Part shown: one piece after another, positions 17,304 through 26,191 of the stretch
Position numbering within the stretch: the stretch's first letter is position 1
How the letters are laid out: each line of letters starts with the position of its first letter
DNA from: Legionella clemsonensis
GTDB lineage: Bacteria > Pseudomonadota > Gammaproteobacteria > Legionellales > Legionellaceae
Direction: 5' to 3'
Assembly (NCBI RefSeq): GCF_002240035.1
Contig: NZ_CP016397.1
Span: forward strand, 2,134,501 to 2,198,500
DNA length: 64,000 bases
The notes under the pieces: model-generated
The model's database searches: none
What the model saw: the letters and a program-made list of their open reading frames with translations, nothing else
Told to the model about the DNA's origin: nothing
Made by a program: the position numbers and the translations under genes

Positions 17304-18442
17304 TATAGTTCCTTAAGACAGGTAATAGCTCGATAGATAACTACCTCAGCATCAGTATGCGATAAGTTATACCAAAGTGGCAAACGCACAAGTTTTTCAC
17401 TTTCTACAGTTGTGTACTCATCTTTTCCTGAGAATCTACCATATTTTAAGCCTGCCGGACTTGAGTGCAGTGGCACATAATGAAAGGGAGTTTGAATATT
17501 GTAAGCTTGCATTTTATTGATAAATGCATCTCTTTTTGCCAGTGTATTTAGCTTCAAGTAATACATATGCGCATTATGTTTACATGCGGAAGGCGCGTGT
17601 GGACGACCAATAAGCTCCTCTTCTTTTATTGACGCAAACGCTTCATGATATTGATGCCAGAGTGCCAAGCGCTTTTCATTAATTTGCTCAGCAGCTTCTA
17701 ACTGCGCCAGCAAGTATGCTGCCTGAAGTTCACTTGGTAAAAAGCTAGAACCAATATCTCTCCATGTATATTTATCTATCTGTCCTTTTAGGAATTGTGA
17801 ACGGTTCGTTCCTTTTTCGCGGATAACCTCTGCACGCTCAACAAAACGCTCATCATTAATTAATAAGGCACCACCCTCACCACCTGAGGTGTAATTTTTA
17901 GTTTCATGGAAGCTGTAACACCCTAAGTGACCTATAGAACCAAGAGGCTTTTCATTATAAGTAGCCATCACTCCTTGAGCAGCATCTTCAATAACATATA
18001 AATTATAGCGGTGGGCTAATGCCATGATACTATCCATTTCGCAAGCAATGCCCGCGTAATGCACAGGAACAATCGCTCTTGTTTTCTCAGTAATCGCCGC
18101 CTCTATTTTTTGTTCATCAATATTCATCGTGTCTGGTCGAATATCAACAAAGACGATTTTTGCTCCACGTAAAACAAAGGCATTGGCAGTACTAACAAAG
18201 GTATAGCTAGGCATAATAACTTCATCACCTGGCTGAATATTAATTAATAAAGCCGCCATTTCCAAAGCAGCCGTACAAGAAGGAGTAAGTAGTACTTTTC
18301 TTACAGTGGCAGGTTGTTCTAGCCATGCCTCACAACGCTTGGAATAGCTACCACCACCACATAGTTTCGCGTTGGCATTAATAATTTCAGAAATATAAGT
18401 AAGTTCAGTGCCCAGTAGTGGAGGTTTATTAAAGCAAATCAT
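17303..18442 (-). CDS. wecE: dTDP-4-amino-4,6-dideoxygalactose transaminase WecE/RffA
   Basis: A PLP enzyme of 379 residues that aminates dTDP-4-keto-6-deoxyglucose with glutamate to give dTDP-Fuc4N. The sequence is strikingly like E. coli WecE throughout: FNKPPLLGTELTYI at the N-terminus, LLTPSCTAALEMAALL, MPSYTFVSTANAFVLRGAK, VPVHYAGIACEMD and FHETKNYTSGGEGGALL with the Schiff-base Lys182. The longest frame starts with TTG at 18457, but ATG at 18442, four bases after the rmlA stop and with AGGA seven bases upstream, matches the family start. Length equals the enterobacterial enzyme (376). Confidence 0.95.
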   Translation of the reverse strand: MICFNKPPLLGTELTYISEIINANAKLCGGGSYSKRCEAWLEQPATVRKVLLTPSCTAALEMAALLINIQPGDEVIMPSYTFVSTANAFVLRGAKIVFVDIRPDTMNIDEQKIEAAITEKTRAIVPVHYAGIACEMDSIMALAHRYNLYVIEDAAQGVMATYNEKPLGSIGHLGCYSFHETKNYTSGGEGGALLINDERFVERAEVIREKGTNRSQFLKGQIDKYTWRDIGSSFLPSELQAAYLLAQLEAAEQINEKRLALWHQYHEAFASIKEEELIGRPHAPSACKHNAHMYYLKLNTLAKRDAFINKMQAYNIQTPFHYVPLHSSPAGLKYGRFSGKDEYTTVESEKLVRLPLWYNLSHTDAEVVIYRAITCLKEL

Positions 18443-18446
18443 ACGC

Positions 18447-19370
18447 TTATCCTGCAATCAATTCTGATTTATTTTTTGAGCTATATAAAAGAGCATTGAC
18501 TTGATTTTTTTCCAGTAGAGAGAGCAGGTAATTACCATAATTACTCTTATTTAAAGACATTCCTATCTCATAAATCTGACTATTATTTAACCATCCATTG
18601 TTGTAGGCGATTTCTTCTAGACAAGCAATTTTTAATCCTTGTCGATGTTCAATAGTTTGTACAAACATACCAGCCTCTAAAAGACTTTCGTGGTTACCCG
18701 TGTCTAACCAGGCAAATCCTCGACCTAATAATTCAACATTTAATTGACCCGCCTCGAGATAAACCTGATTAACACAAGTTATTTCGAGTTCATTTCTATA
18801 AGAGGGTTTAATTTGTTTAGCGATATCAATAACCTGATTGTCATAAAAATACAAACCAGTAACTGCAAAATTCGAACGAGGTTTACTAGGTTTTTCTTCA
18901 ATAGAAATAGCACGCAATTTATCATCAAATTCAACCACACCGAAGCGTTCAGGATCTTTAACTTGATAACCAAATACTGTAGCACCCATTGTTCGGTTTG
19001 CTACTTCTTTTAACTTAGGCCTAAATCCCTGCCCATAAAAAATATTATCGCCCAACACTAAACATACAGAATTCTTAGCAATAAAGGATTCACCAATTAT
19101 AAAGGCCTGCGCTAAACCTTCAGGTTTAGTCTGTACTTCATAACTCAGATTAATTCCAAACTGCTCACCGTCTCCCAGAAGACGCATGAAAGCACTCTTA
19201 TCTTCAGGTGTAGTGATGATCAAAATGTCACGAATTCCTGATAGCATCAACACAGAAAGTGGGTAGTAAATCATTGGCTTGTCGTATACTGGTAGTAATT
19301 GCTTTGAAATACCTTTAGTAATCGGGTATAACCGGCTTCCAGTTCCACCTGCTAAGATAATACCTTTCAT
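18447..19370 (-). CDS. rmlA: Glucose-1-phosphate thymidylyltransferase RmlA/RffH
   Basis: A nucleotidyltransferase of 307 residues making dTDP-glucose from dTTP and glucose-1-phosphate. It shows [17 protein letters not shown] (nucleotide loop), [35 protein letters not shown] and [22 protein letters not shown] with the metal and sugar-binding Asp/Glu residues, then [17 protein letters not shown] 19376 and ATG 19370 are both in frame; 19370 is preferred because AAGGAG lies eight bases upstream. It supplies the substrate for the 4,6-dehydratase (not in the window) that precedes WecE. Confidence 0.95.
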   Translation of the reverse strand: MKGIILAGGTGSRLYPITKGISKQLLPVYDKPMIYYPLSVLMLSGIRDILIITTPEDKSAFMRLLGDGEQFGINLSYEVQTKPEGLAQAFIIGESFIAKNSVCLVLGDNIFYGQGFRPKLKEVANRTMGATVFGYQVKDPERFGVVEFDDKLRAISIEEKPSKPRSNFAVTGLYFYDNQVIDIAKQIKPSYRNELEITCVNQVYLEAGQLNVELLGRGFAWLDTGNHESLLEAGMFVQTIEHRQGLKIACLEEIAYNNGWLNNSQIYEIGMSLNKSNYGNYLLSLLEKNQVNALLYSSKNKSELIAG

Positions 19371-19484
19371 ATACATAACTCCTTAGAGGTATTAAGATAA
19401 TTACGGTAAGACTCGTTCTGAAACAGTTGCTTGCTCTTATCAATTTTAAGTGTGACATGAACTGTTTTATTAATGGAATAGACC

Positions 19485-20219
19485 TTACTCAAGCCAGCAG
19501 TGTAATGTAACATAGGAAGCCGCATTATAAAAACCGAGCGATGTGAATACTCTACCTACTGAGTAGTTGGTGCTAAGAGCATTATGTTCAATCCAATCCA
19601 ACCCTAAAGTTTTACCCCATAACAGACCACCTTTATTTAATAATTTAAAAATCCCTTGATTACGATAAACTTCAGAAACAGCACCAATTCCTCCTTTAGC
19701 ATATTTTTTACCGTTCTGGTTAATTAATTTGAATGTTAAAAACCCTGCAATATCTTCGCCTGAAGCGATTACAAGAAATTTGTCTGCAAAATCAGGATTA
19801 TTAAAACTATTGACAACCCAATCCTCATAAATTTCCTCAATTTTTGACTGATCAAGTTGTTTATTATTTGCATAATGACCATAGCCTTTGAAAGAATTTT
19901 TTGCCAGTTTTGCTGCCAGCGGCAAATCAGCTTCTACTATTTCACGCATTTCAAGCTTATCAGGAATTTCTACTGAATCAAAAAAAATACGACTTAGGTC
20001 AAACCGATAGGTTAATTGAGTATCCTTTAATTGAAAACCCAAACTTTCTAATTCATTTATGAGAGTGACATTTTCTGTCGGTAGTCGGCTTATGACTAAT
20101 TTTATATTGTCATTACGGAGTTGTTGAATAAGTTTGGCAGGAGAAGTATCCCATTCATTAATTTTTGCAATATTAAAACCAAAACGTTTTTTATCAATTT
20201 CACTAAGGAATTTACTCAT
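19485..20219 (-). CDS. WecD-like GNAT acetyltransferase
   Basis: A GNAT protein of about 244 residues. The N-terminal half resembles WecD (FGFNIAKINEW, then LESLGFQLKDTQLTYRFDL). The acetyl-CoA site is in KGGIGAVSEVYRNQGIFKLL, and the C-terminus NYSVGRVFTSLGFYNAASYV holds the usual asparagine and GF block. E. coli WecD (dTDP-fucosamine N-acetyltransferase) has the same split architecture and genetic setting. The longest frame begins with GTG at 20237; ATG at 20219 has GGCAGG about nine bases upstream and is preferred. The expected reaction is dTDP-Fuc4N plus acetyl-CoA to dTDP-Fuc4NAc. A 114-bp gap separates it from rmlA. Confidence 0.75.
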   Translation of the reverse strand: MSKFLSEIDKKRFGFNIAKINEWDTSPAKLIQQLRNDNIKLVISRLPTENVTLINELESLGFQLKDTQLTYRFDLSRIFFDSVEIPDKLEMREIVEADLPLAAKLAKNSFKGYGHYANNKQLDQSKIEEIYEDWVVNSFNNPDFADKFLVIASGEDIAGFLTFKLINQNGKKYAKGGIGAVSEVYRNQGIFKLLNKGGLLWGKTLGLDWIEHNALSTNYSVGRVFTSLGFYNAASYVTLHCWLE

Positions 20220-20515
20220 ATCAAAATTACCTGCCACTACAAATTATTTACAATGATTGCTTAAATTAAACTCCCGAGGGAGAGGAAATTATTTACTAAT
20301 TCTTTCTGCTCGTCTACTACAAATTTCCAGAAAAATGACAGGAGTCACACCTAATTTATCAGCTATAGAAACTATCAAGAATCAGCATAACTCTTTGTGG
20401 CCTAACTGGTATCAAGAAGCATTATACCTTTTCATCCAAATATAATCGACCAGCGGATTGCACAATGGAAAACCTGTTGGTAGGATTAAATAAGCATCTC
20501 GGCCACAGGATTACA

Positions 20516-21376
20516 ATGTTTTTTAAATATCAACAGGAATTAATAGCCAAGTTAATTTTAGCTGTATTTTTATTATTAACTTGTAACCTATTGTTTGCAC
20601 TTTCAGCAAATTGTCATTTGCTTAACAATAATACAATCTCTACGCCAGGATGCTATTATTTAGATCGTAATATAAGAGGATTCCTTACCATTAATTCAGA
20701 TTCTGTTACTCTTGACTTAAATGGAAAAGGATTAAGTGATCCAGAACCAGGCTCTCAAAATATTGGTATAAAATTAGGAAACCACAGTAATATCACTATT
20801 AAAAATGGATATTTGAATGGTTTTTGGTTTGCTATATCCGGCTCTGGGGGGAGAAACTTAAACATAATAAATATGAGTTTTACCAATACTAGATATGTTG
20901 CAGTTAATCTCTCGGGATCCAATGTAAATGTTAGTGGAAATTTTATTAATAATATGAATTTTTTTCAGCCTAAAGATAAAGTGAATTTTTATTTAGTCGG
21001 CATAAATATTCGGGATACTTCAGGATGTAAAATTTTAAACAATGTTATTTTAGCACCTCAATTACCAACAAAAGAACTTGACTATCGCTTAGAATATGTT
21101 GGTTTAATTTTATTAAATCCATCGCAGAATTGTTATATCCAAAATAATATTTTCTCCAATTTCCAAACTCCCTTATTTAAATCTATAGCGGTCTGGTTAG
21201 CTTCTGAAACAGCCTTTAGCGTTTTAAAAGACAATTTAGTTTTGAATTATCGATATGGGATAACAGGTAGCCTAGAAAGTTATTCTGAAAAAAATAATTT
21301 ATTAATTAATGTCGAAAAACCAAAGTTAAACAAGGCATGGGAAATTCCTTTAGTTTTAAATAACGAGATGCTTTAG
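20516..21376 (+). CDS. Exported right-handed beta-helix protein
   Basis: A 286-residue secreted protein. ATG 20516 has AGGA five bases upstream and starts directly before a signal peptide (LILAVFLLLTCNLLFALSA); the in-frame ATG at 20465 would bury it. After cleavage the chain starts NCHLLNNNTISTPGCYYLDR with paired cysteines, then short repeats typical of a parallel beta-helix: VTLDLNGKGL, IGIKLGNHSNITIKNGYLNG, NLNIINMSFTNT and CYIQNNIFSNF. Such folds occur in polysaccharide lyases, epimerases and adhesins, but I see no catalytic signature. A broken relative is at 10618-11612. It lies between two leftward LPS operons, so a role acting on surface glycan is possible, not shown. Confidence 0.75.
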   Translation: MFFKYQQELIAKLILAVFLLLTCNLLFALSANCHLLNNNTISTPGCYYLDRNIRGFLTINSDSVTLDLNGKGLSDPEPGSQNIGIKLGNHSNITIKNGYLNGFWFAISGSGGRNLNIINMSFTNTRYVAVNLSGSNVNVSGNFINNMNFFQPKDKVNFYLVGINIRDTSGCKILNNVILAPQLPTKELDYRLEYVGLILLNPSQNCYIQNNIFSNFQTPLFKSIAVWLASETAFSVLKDNLVLNYRYGITGSLESYSEKNNLLINVEKPKLNKAWEIPLVLNNEML

Positions 21377-21538
21377 ATACGAAGGTAACAGGATAGTAGA
21401 CAAAACAGCAGTGGTTAGCAGGAAGAGAAAATAAACCTTAACGCCAAACTTGGTAATACCCTGTCTTGATGTATCATTTAGCCTGTTGCTTCGTTTATCA
21501 TTACTCCTATAGTTTTGCCTCTATGAGATAGTCTTAGA

Positions 21539-22960
21539 TTAACTACGCCCATACTGATCTTCAAAACGAACAATATCATCCTCACCCATGTATTCCCCAC
21601 TTTGCACCTCAATCATGACAAGTGGAATTACACCGGGGTTTTCCAAACGATGCTTATGACCAGCAGGAATGTAGGTTGACTCATTGGTATTAATATACAT
21701 TTCCTGATCACCATTAATGACCTTGGCCATACCACTTACCACAATCCAATGTTCACTGCGGTGATAATGCATTTGTAGGCTGAGGCTTGCGTTAGGTCGT
21801 ACTTCAATGCGTTTAATTTTAAAACGAGACCCTTCTTCCAATACCGTGTAGGACCCCCAGGGACGATGCACTGTGCGATGCACTTTATGAGCTTCATGTC
21901 CTTGTGCTTTTAGCTGAGTATAGATAGCTTTTACATCCTGGGCTCGTGTTTTATCAGCCACTAATAATGCATCGGGGGTATCAATGATAAAAAGATTATT
22001 AACGCCAATTGCCCCAACCAGTCGCTCTTGGCTTCGTATATAGCAATTAGAAACATCATGTAAAAGAGCTTCTCCTTCAATCCGATTTCCCATTTGATCC
22101 GGAGTAGATAAATCACCTAAAGCACTCCAGGAGCCTATGTCGCTCCAGCCTATATTGCAAGGCACAACTGCAATCTTTGCTGATTTCTCAATCACTGCAT
22201 AGTCCAGTGAAATTTCAGGAACGTGATGAAAGGTTTGCGTTTCGAGCTCGATCTGAGAAAAGCCTTTGCCAGTGGCTATACGTGATAATTCAATGCATGT
22301 TTTGGTTGCCAGCAAAACCTCGGAGCAATAGCGTTCCATTTCTTGTAACATTGTGCCGGCCGTAAAACAAAACATGCCTGAGTTCCATAAGAAATTTCCA
22401 CTTTCCAAATAATGTTTTGCCCTCTCTAAAGACGGCTTTTCAATAAAGCGAACGACTGCGTTGCCCTTGGTTTCAATGTAGCCATAACCCGTTTCAGGTG
22501 TTTGTGGTTCAATACCAAAAGTAACTATATTACCTGCCAGAGCCAACTCTTTCGCCTTAGTTACTGCGTCCACAAATGCTTGTTGAGCCGAAATTAGATG
22601 ATCAGCCGGCAATGCCAACATTAACGCCTCTTCACCATATTGTTCTGCAACACGAAGTGTTGCCGCTGCAACTGCTGCTGCTGTATTACGGCCGAAGGGC
22701 TCAAGAATAAAAGATAAATTTATTGTGTCTTTCTGAGTTTCACGAAATTCATCCTCTGTTTTAAAAAAAAGGTCACGGTTGGTAACCGTCAAGACTTCTT
22801 GTACATCTGCAAGAGATACTGCGCGCAAAAACGTTTTTTGCAATAAACTTTGGCCATCAGCAAGACGAATAAAGGGTTTGGGATGCAATTCACGAGAGAC
22901 TGGCCACAAGCGCGACCCGGCCCCACCGCACAGAATGGTCGGTATAAGAGGTACTGACAA
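21539..22960 (-). CDS. manC: Mannose-1-phosphate guanylyltransferase/phosphomannose isomerase (type II)
   Basis: A 473-residue bifunctional enzyme of the AlgA/ManC family. The GDP-mannose pyrophosphorylase domain (1-about 290) has PTILCGGAGSRLWPVSRE, the FIRL block and ALPADHLI, then FIEKPSLERAKHYL and WNSGMFCF. The cupin-type isomerase domain (about 340-473) has RPWGSYTVLEEG, ASLSLQMHYHRSEHW and GHKHRLENPG with the metal-binding histidines. The start is TTG at 22960, supported by GGAAGG six bases upstream and by the family N-terminus; no ATG is close. It links fructose-6-phosphate from Pgi to GDP-mannose. Confidence 0.95.
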   Translation of the reverse strand: MSVPLIPTILCGGAGSRLWPVSRELHPKPFIRLADGQSLLQKTFLRAVSLADVQEVLTVTNRDLFFKTEDEFRETQKDTINLSFILEPFGRNTAAAVAAATLRVAEQYGEEALMLALPADHLISAQQAFVDAVTKAKELALAGNIVTFGIEPQTPETGYGYIETKGNAVVRFIEKPSLERAKHYLESGNFLWNSGMFCFTAGTMLQEMERYCSEVLLATKTCIELSRIATGKGFSQIELETQTFHHVPEISLDYAVIEKSAKIAVVPCNIGWSDIGSWSALGDLSTPDQMGNRIEGEALLHDVSNCYIRSQERLVGAIGVNNLFIIDTPDALLVADKTRAQDVKAIYTQLKAQGHEAHKVHRTVHRPWGSYTVLEEGSRFKIKRIEVRPNASLSLQMHYHRSEHWIVVSGMAKVINGDQEMYINTNESTYIPAGHKHRLENPGVIPLVMIEVQSGEYMGEDDIVRFEDQYGRS

Positions 22961-23116
22961 TTTTTTCCTTCCTGCTTTTGTCGGTTAAGCTCTATTCTCT
23001 GATTTAATAGAAGGCCATAGAATAGAAATTAACCATTCTAAAACGGTGATTAAGAGGCAGTCAAGATTATTTGATAATAAGTCAGTAAAAATAAAACAAC
23101 GATGTCACTCAAGCGC

Positions 23117-23204
23117 CACAGTCACTTTGGGGGGCACATCGCAAAAGAACTTGCAGGAATAGTTCTTAAGCCACATTCAGGAGATCCCTTGAAGTGACTA
23201 TGTG
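23117..23204 (+). ncRNA. Nested stem-loop, candidate structured RNA or repeat
   Basis: AGTCACTT (23120-23127) pairs with AAGTGACT (23192-23199). The stem can continue inward through 23128-23134 with 23085-type wobble partners at 23185-23191 (U-G, G-U, G-U, three G-C, G-U), which pair only in plus-strand RNA. Inside, AAGAACT (23145-23151) and AGTTCTT (23161-23167) form a second 7-bp stem with a 9-base loop. No promoter was identified. It lies between lipA and manC, both transcribed leftward, so a plus-strand transcript would be antisense to that direction. Confidence 0.4.
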
Positions 23205-23245
23205 ACTTTTAGGATAACGTGCTGTAAGTTTTAGAGATTTATCCT

Positions 23246-24253
23246 TCATTCTGCATCTGAGGGACGACGGGATAATCCCAAATTATCCTGCTTAAAGATG
23301 CGATCTGCTCGGTAGCTTGAGCGTACTAAAGGACCTGAAGCCACTTCAAAAAATCCCTTCTGCAAGCCAATTTCCCGAAATTCTAGAAATTTTTCAGGTG
23401 TTACATAACGTACAACAGGTAAATGATTTTTTGTGGGTTGCAGGTATTGGCCCAAGGTTAAAATATCTACATTCTGTGCGCGCAATTCATCCATAGTATG
23501 GATAATTTCCTCATCCGTCTCACCTAAACCAAGCATTAAACTGGTTTTTGTAAGCACATCAGGGCGATAACGCTTGGCAAAAGCCAACAAATTCAGAGTT
23601 TGCCAATAACCTGCACGATTATCACGCACAGGGTGTGTCAACCGTTCCACAGTTTCAACATTCTGAGCGAACACATCCACACCACTGTCTAATAAAGTCA
23701 TGAGGCTTGCTTCTACACCCTGAAAGTCAGGTGTTAACGCCTCAATTTTGGTCTGTGGGCAACGGGCCTTAATAGCGCGAATGGTATCTGCATAATGTTT
23801 AGCGCCACCATCCGGCAAATCATCACGATTAACAGAGGTTAAAACGACATAGTCAAGTTTCATGAGAGCGACCGTATTGGCGGTATTGGCAGGTTCATTG
23901 ACATCGAGCCATCCATGAGGATTACCAGTGTCTACGGCGCAAAAGCGGCAAGCTCTGGTGCACACTGCCCCCATAAGCATAATAGTCGCTGTACCGTGAG
24001 ACCAGCACTCTCCAATGTTAGGACATTTTGCTTCCTCACACACTGTAGCCAATTGGTGTTTTACAACTTGCTCTTTAACCTGATGATAAGCTGGGGTAGT
24101 ATGATTGATAATGCGTAACCATTTTGGTTTAGAGAGCCGCTCAGAGGCAACCTCACTTGATTTGACACCATCCTTGATGGCTATAATCCCTTGCTGGGTG
24201 CGGTATTTTTGCCCACTTTCAACCACAATCGGGATGTTTTTTAACTTGCTCAT
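23246..24253 (-). CDS. lipA: Lipoyl synthase
   Basis: A 335-residue radical SAM enzyme that inserts two sulfurs into protein-bound octanoyl groups to make lipoyl cofactors for the 2-oxoacid dehydrogenases. The auxiliary cluster motif is [13 protein letters not shown] (CX4CX5C, about 72-84), and the radical SAM cluster motif is [13 protein letters not shown] (CX3CX2C). [23 protein letters not shown] and the C-terminal [11 protein letters not shown], which holds the conserved RSSY, complete the family pattern. The N-terminal 40 residues ([16 protein letters not shown]) are typical of gammaproteobacterial LipA. No lipB is seen next to it. Confidence 0.97.
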   Translation of the reverse strand: MSKLKNIPIVVESGQKYRTQQGIIAIKDGVKSSEVASERLSKPKWLRIINHTTPAYHQVKEQVVKHQLATVCEEAKCPNIGECWSHGTATIMLMGAVCTRACRFCAVDTGNPHGWLDVNEPANTANTVALMKLDYVVLTSVNRDDLPDGGAKHYADTIRAIKARCPQTKIEALTPDFQGVEASLMTLLDSGVDVFAQNVETVERLTHPVRDNRAGYWQTLNLLAFAKRYRPDVLTKTSLMLGLGETDEEIIHTMDELRAQNVDILTLGQYLQPTKNHLPVVRYVTPEKFLEFREIGLQKGFFEVASGPLVRSSYRADRIFKQDNLGLSRRPSDAE

Positions 24254-24336
24254 ACTAGCACCAACAAATTTGAATGTTCTGATGATCCCAAATCAGAAAG
24301 TGCAGATCAAGTGCTTTGTTAAGATTCCAAGGGTGA

Positions 24337-25866
24337 TTATAAAGTTACCACCCGATTTTTACCACGATGTTTGGCTTCATACATTGCCTCATCAGCACGG
24401 GTAAATAAGGTTTCGAGGGTATCCCCATGCTGAAAATTAGTTAAACCAAAAGAAACAGTCACATAGACTCGCTTATCGCGATAATAAAACTCATATTCTT
24501 CAATCAGATTTCGCAATTCTTCAGCGACCTTGGCTGCATTATTTAAATGAGTACGTTCAAAAATAAAAATAAATTTTTCACCGCCATAACGGGCAATAAA
24601 ATCAACTGCTCGAATCGATGATTTAAACAGTGCAGCAATTTTCTTTAAGAGTTTGTCTCCTGCCAAATGGCCGTAGGTATCATTAATCTGTTTAAAGTTG
24701 TCAATGTCGGCGATGGCAATCGATAAATCACCACATCCTCGCTTCCAGCGCTGGTAAGCATCCATCAGGTGCTCTTCATAAGAGGCTCTGTTAGGTAAGC
24801 CAGTCAAACTGTCCTGATTATTCTTTAGTTTTTCGAAGGACAACATATTTTTTATTTCGTTTGCCCCACGCTCTGTTTCCATTAAATTATCCCGTAAAAT
24901 CAATAACCTATTTTCATAGACTTCCAATCGTTCTTCCTGACATTTTTTAAATGTTTCAATATGAGATCCTATAGCAGTTAAATTTGTTTCAATGCGTTGA
25001 GATAACTCCTCAAGTGATTGCGAACTATCAAGATGATTTCTAATGTCTTCGATACTTGATTGTACGCCTGCTTCCAATTGCTCCGTGCTATTTCTAGTTA
25101 AAATAGTATCGTCCCTTGATAATTGTAGATACTTACCAAAATCCCGCAAGTGGGTGGCTAATTCATATAAAATTCCCTTGAAGCGATTTTGCTCGAAGTT
25201 AAATGATTTCACGACCAAATCCGTTAAATCTTCCATTACCTTAAGCAGCTTTTCTTCCGTCAAGTCTTTATTTAATTCCGTTTTAATTATTTCCTGCTTC
25301 TTGAGCAGATCATCGGGAACAGGAAGATGTTCCATAATTTGCAAAAGCTGCGAGTTAATTTGAGTATCCATTACTCCAGTTACTGCAGGATGATGTTGTT
25401 CACAAAATTGAATTTGTTGCGCCACAGTATTGACACATTCTTTTAATAATTGATTAAACTGTCCAATTAATTTTCTTTCATCCGTATCAGTTTTCAACAA
25501 CTGCTCCATACGTTCGAAAGCATGTTTATCCTTTAACTCAATGAGCCTCTGACTGAGAAGATCAGCTCCCTGTTTAATAAAATCAGTAATAATAATTTTA
25601 TTTTCTTGTCTTTTTTGTTGAAGATTGGACATGACATCAACCAGGGAAGCAACACGATGCTGAATAGACAGAGGATCCTCATTTTCTTTAAGGGCATCTT
25701 TTAAATCTAAAACATGCTTGTCTAAATCAATATGAATTCCACTCGGTAAAGTTGTTAACTTATCAATTGCTTTTCTAAGTACATCCACTTCACCCTGAAG
25801 CTTGTTACATTGTTCCTCATAATGACTAATCGTATTAACAATTTTTTGCTTTAATTGTTGTTCCAT
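24337..25866 (-). CDS. GGDEF-domain protein with coiled-coil N-terminus
   Basis: A 509-residue cytoplasmic protein. Residues 1-340 are helical and rich in Glu, Lys and Leu, probably coiled coil, with no membrane segment. Residues 345-509 form a GGDEF domain: NNQDSLTGLPNRASYEEHL, IADIDNFKQINDTYGHLAGD and the active-site loop RYGGEKF (428-432 for GGEKF). The fourth signature residue is Lys where Glu is usual, so catalysis is uncertain. An I-site RAVD (419-422) lies the canonical five residues upstream, so c-di-GMP could bind. VTVSFGLTNF and ADEAMYEAKHRGKNRV are normal. It is either a diguanylate cyclase or a c-di-GMP receptor. Confidence 0.9.
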   Translation of the reverse strand: MEQQLKQKIVNTISHYEEQCNKLQGEVDVLRKAIDKLTTLPSGIHIDLDKHVLDLKDALKENEDPLSIQHRVASLVDVMSNLQQKRQENKIIITDFIKQGADLLSQRLIELKDKHAFERMEQLLKTDTDERKLIGQFNQLLKECVNTVAQQIQFCEQHHPAVTGVMDTQINSQLLQIMEHLPVPDDLLKKQEIIKTELNKDLTEEKLLKVMEDLTDLVVKSFNFEQNRFKGILYELATHLRDFGKYLQLSRDDTILTRNSTEQLEAGVQSSIEDIRNHLDSSQSLEELSQRIETNLTAIGSHIETFKKCQEERLEVYENRLLILRDNLMETERGANEIKNMLSFEKLKNNQDSLTGLPNRASYEEHLMDAYQRWKRGCGDLSIAIADIDNFKQINDTYGHLAGDKLLKKIAALFKSSIRAVDFIARYGGEKFIFIFERTHLNNAAKVAEELRNLIEEYEFYYRDKRVYVTVSFGLTNFQHGDTLETLFTRADEAMYEAKHRGKNRVVTL

Positions 25867-25902
25867 TATTAAATTCCCTTTCGAATCATTATGCTTATCG
25901 TT

Positions 25903-26169
25903 TTAATTTTTCCTTTTTTTAAGAAATTCAAGCATCACTTTAGCGTGTGATCCGTCACACAGCGGTGGATCCTTCGTTTCTTTACAGCCACAAAAATAGA
26001 CTGTCTCTGTAATTATAGCTTTATATGGCACACATTGTGCGCCACAATCCTTTCGGTCACAGAGTGGCTGGGTTTGACTTTTGCCACAACCGCACCAATA
26101 ATAAGTTGTTCCCTCCTCTACCTCGTAAGGAATAGGGAAAAAAGGAGGTCTATCATCATCCTTTATCAT
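25903..26169 (-). CDS. CDGSH-type iron-sulfur protein
   Basis: An 88-residue protein with two CDGSH-like units in tandem. The second is complete: CGCKETKDPPLCDGSH (Cys60, Cys62, Cys71, His75), the three-Cys one-His ligand set for a 2Fe-2S cluster. The first, CGCGKSQTQPLCDRKDC (Cys26, Cys28, Cys37), lacks the ligand His, with Asp41 at that position and Cys42 next to it. No signal peptide or membrane helix is seen. It starts 22 bp after the stop of the thioredoxin/CcdA-like gene, so the two are probably cotranscribed and may share a redox or cluster role. Confidence 0.88.
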   Translation of the reverse strand: MIKDDDRPPFFPIPYEVEEGTTYYWCGCGKSQTQPLCDRKDCGAQCVPYKAIITETVYFCGCKETKDPPLCDGSHAKVMLEFLKKRKN

Positions 26170-26191
26170 GCTGCATCCTGGATTAGTCCCT

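Noticed and set aside
20257-20445. Rightward 62-codon frame before the beta-helix gene
   Set aside because: No family is recognisable and the composition is unlike neighbouring coding sequence; it may be a remnant but cannot be supported.
25043-25363. Rightward frame of 106 codons within the GGDEF gene
   Set aside because: It is antisense to a coiled-coil coding region, which commonly gives long Ser/Leu-rich shadows.
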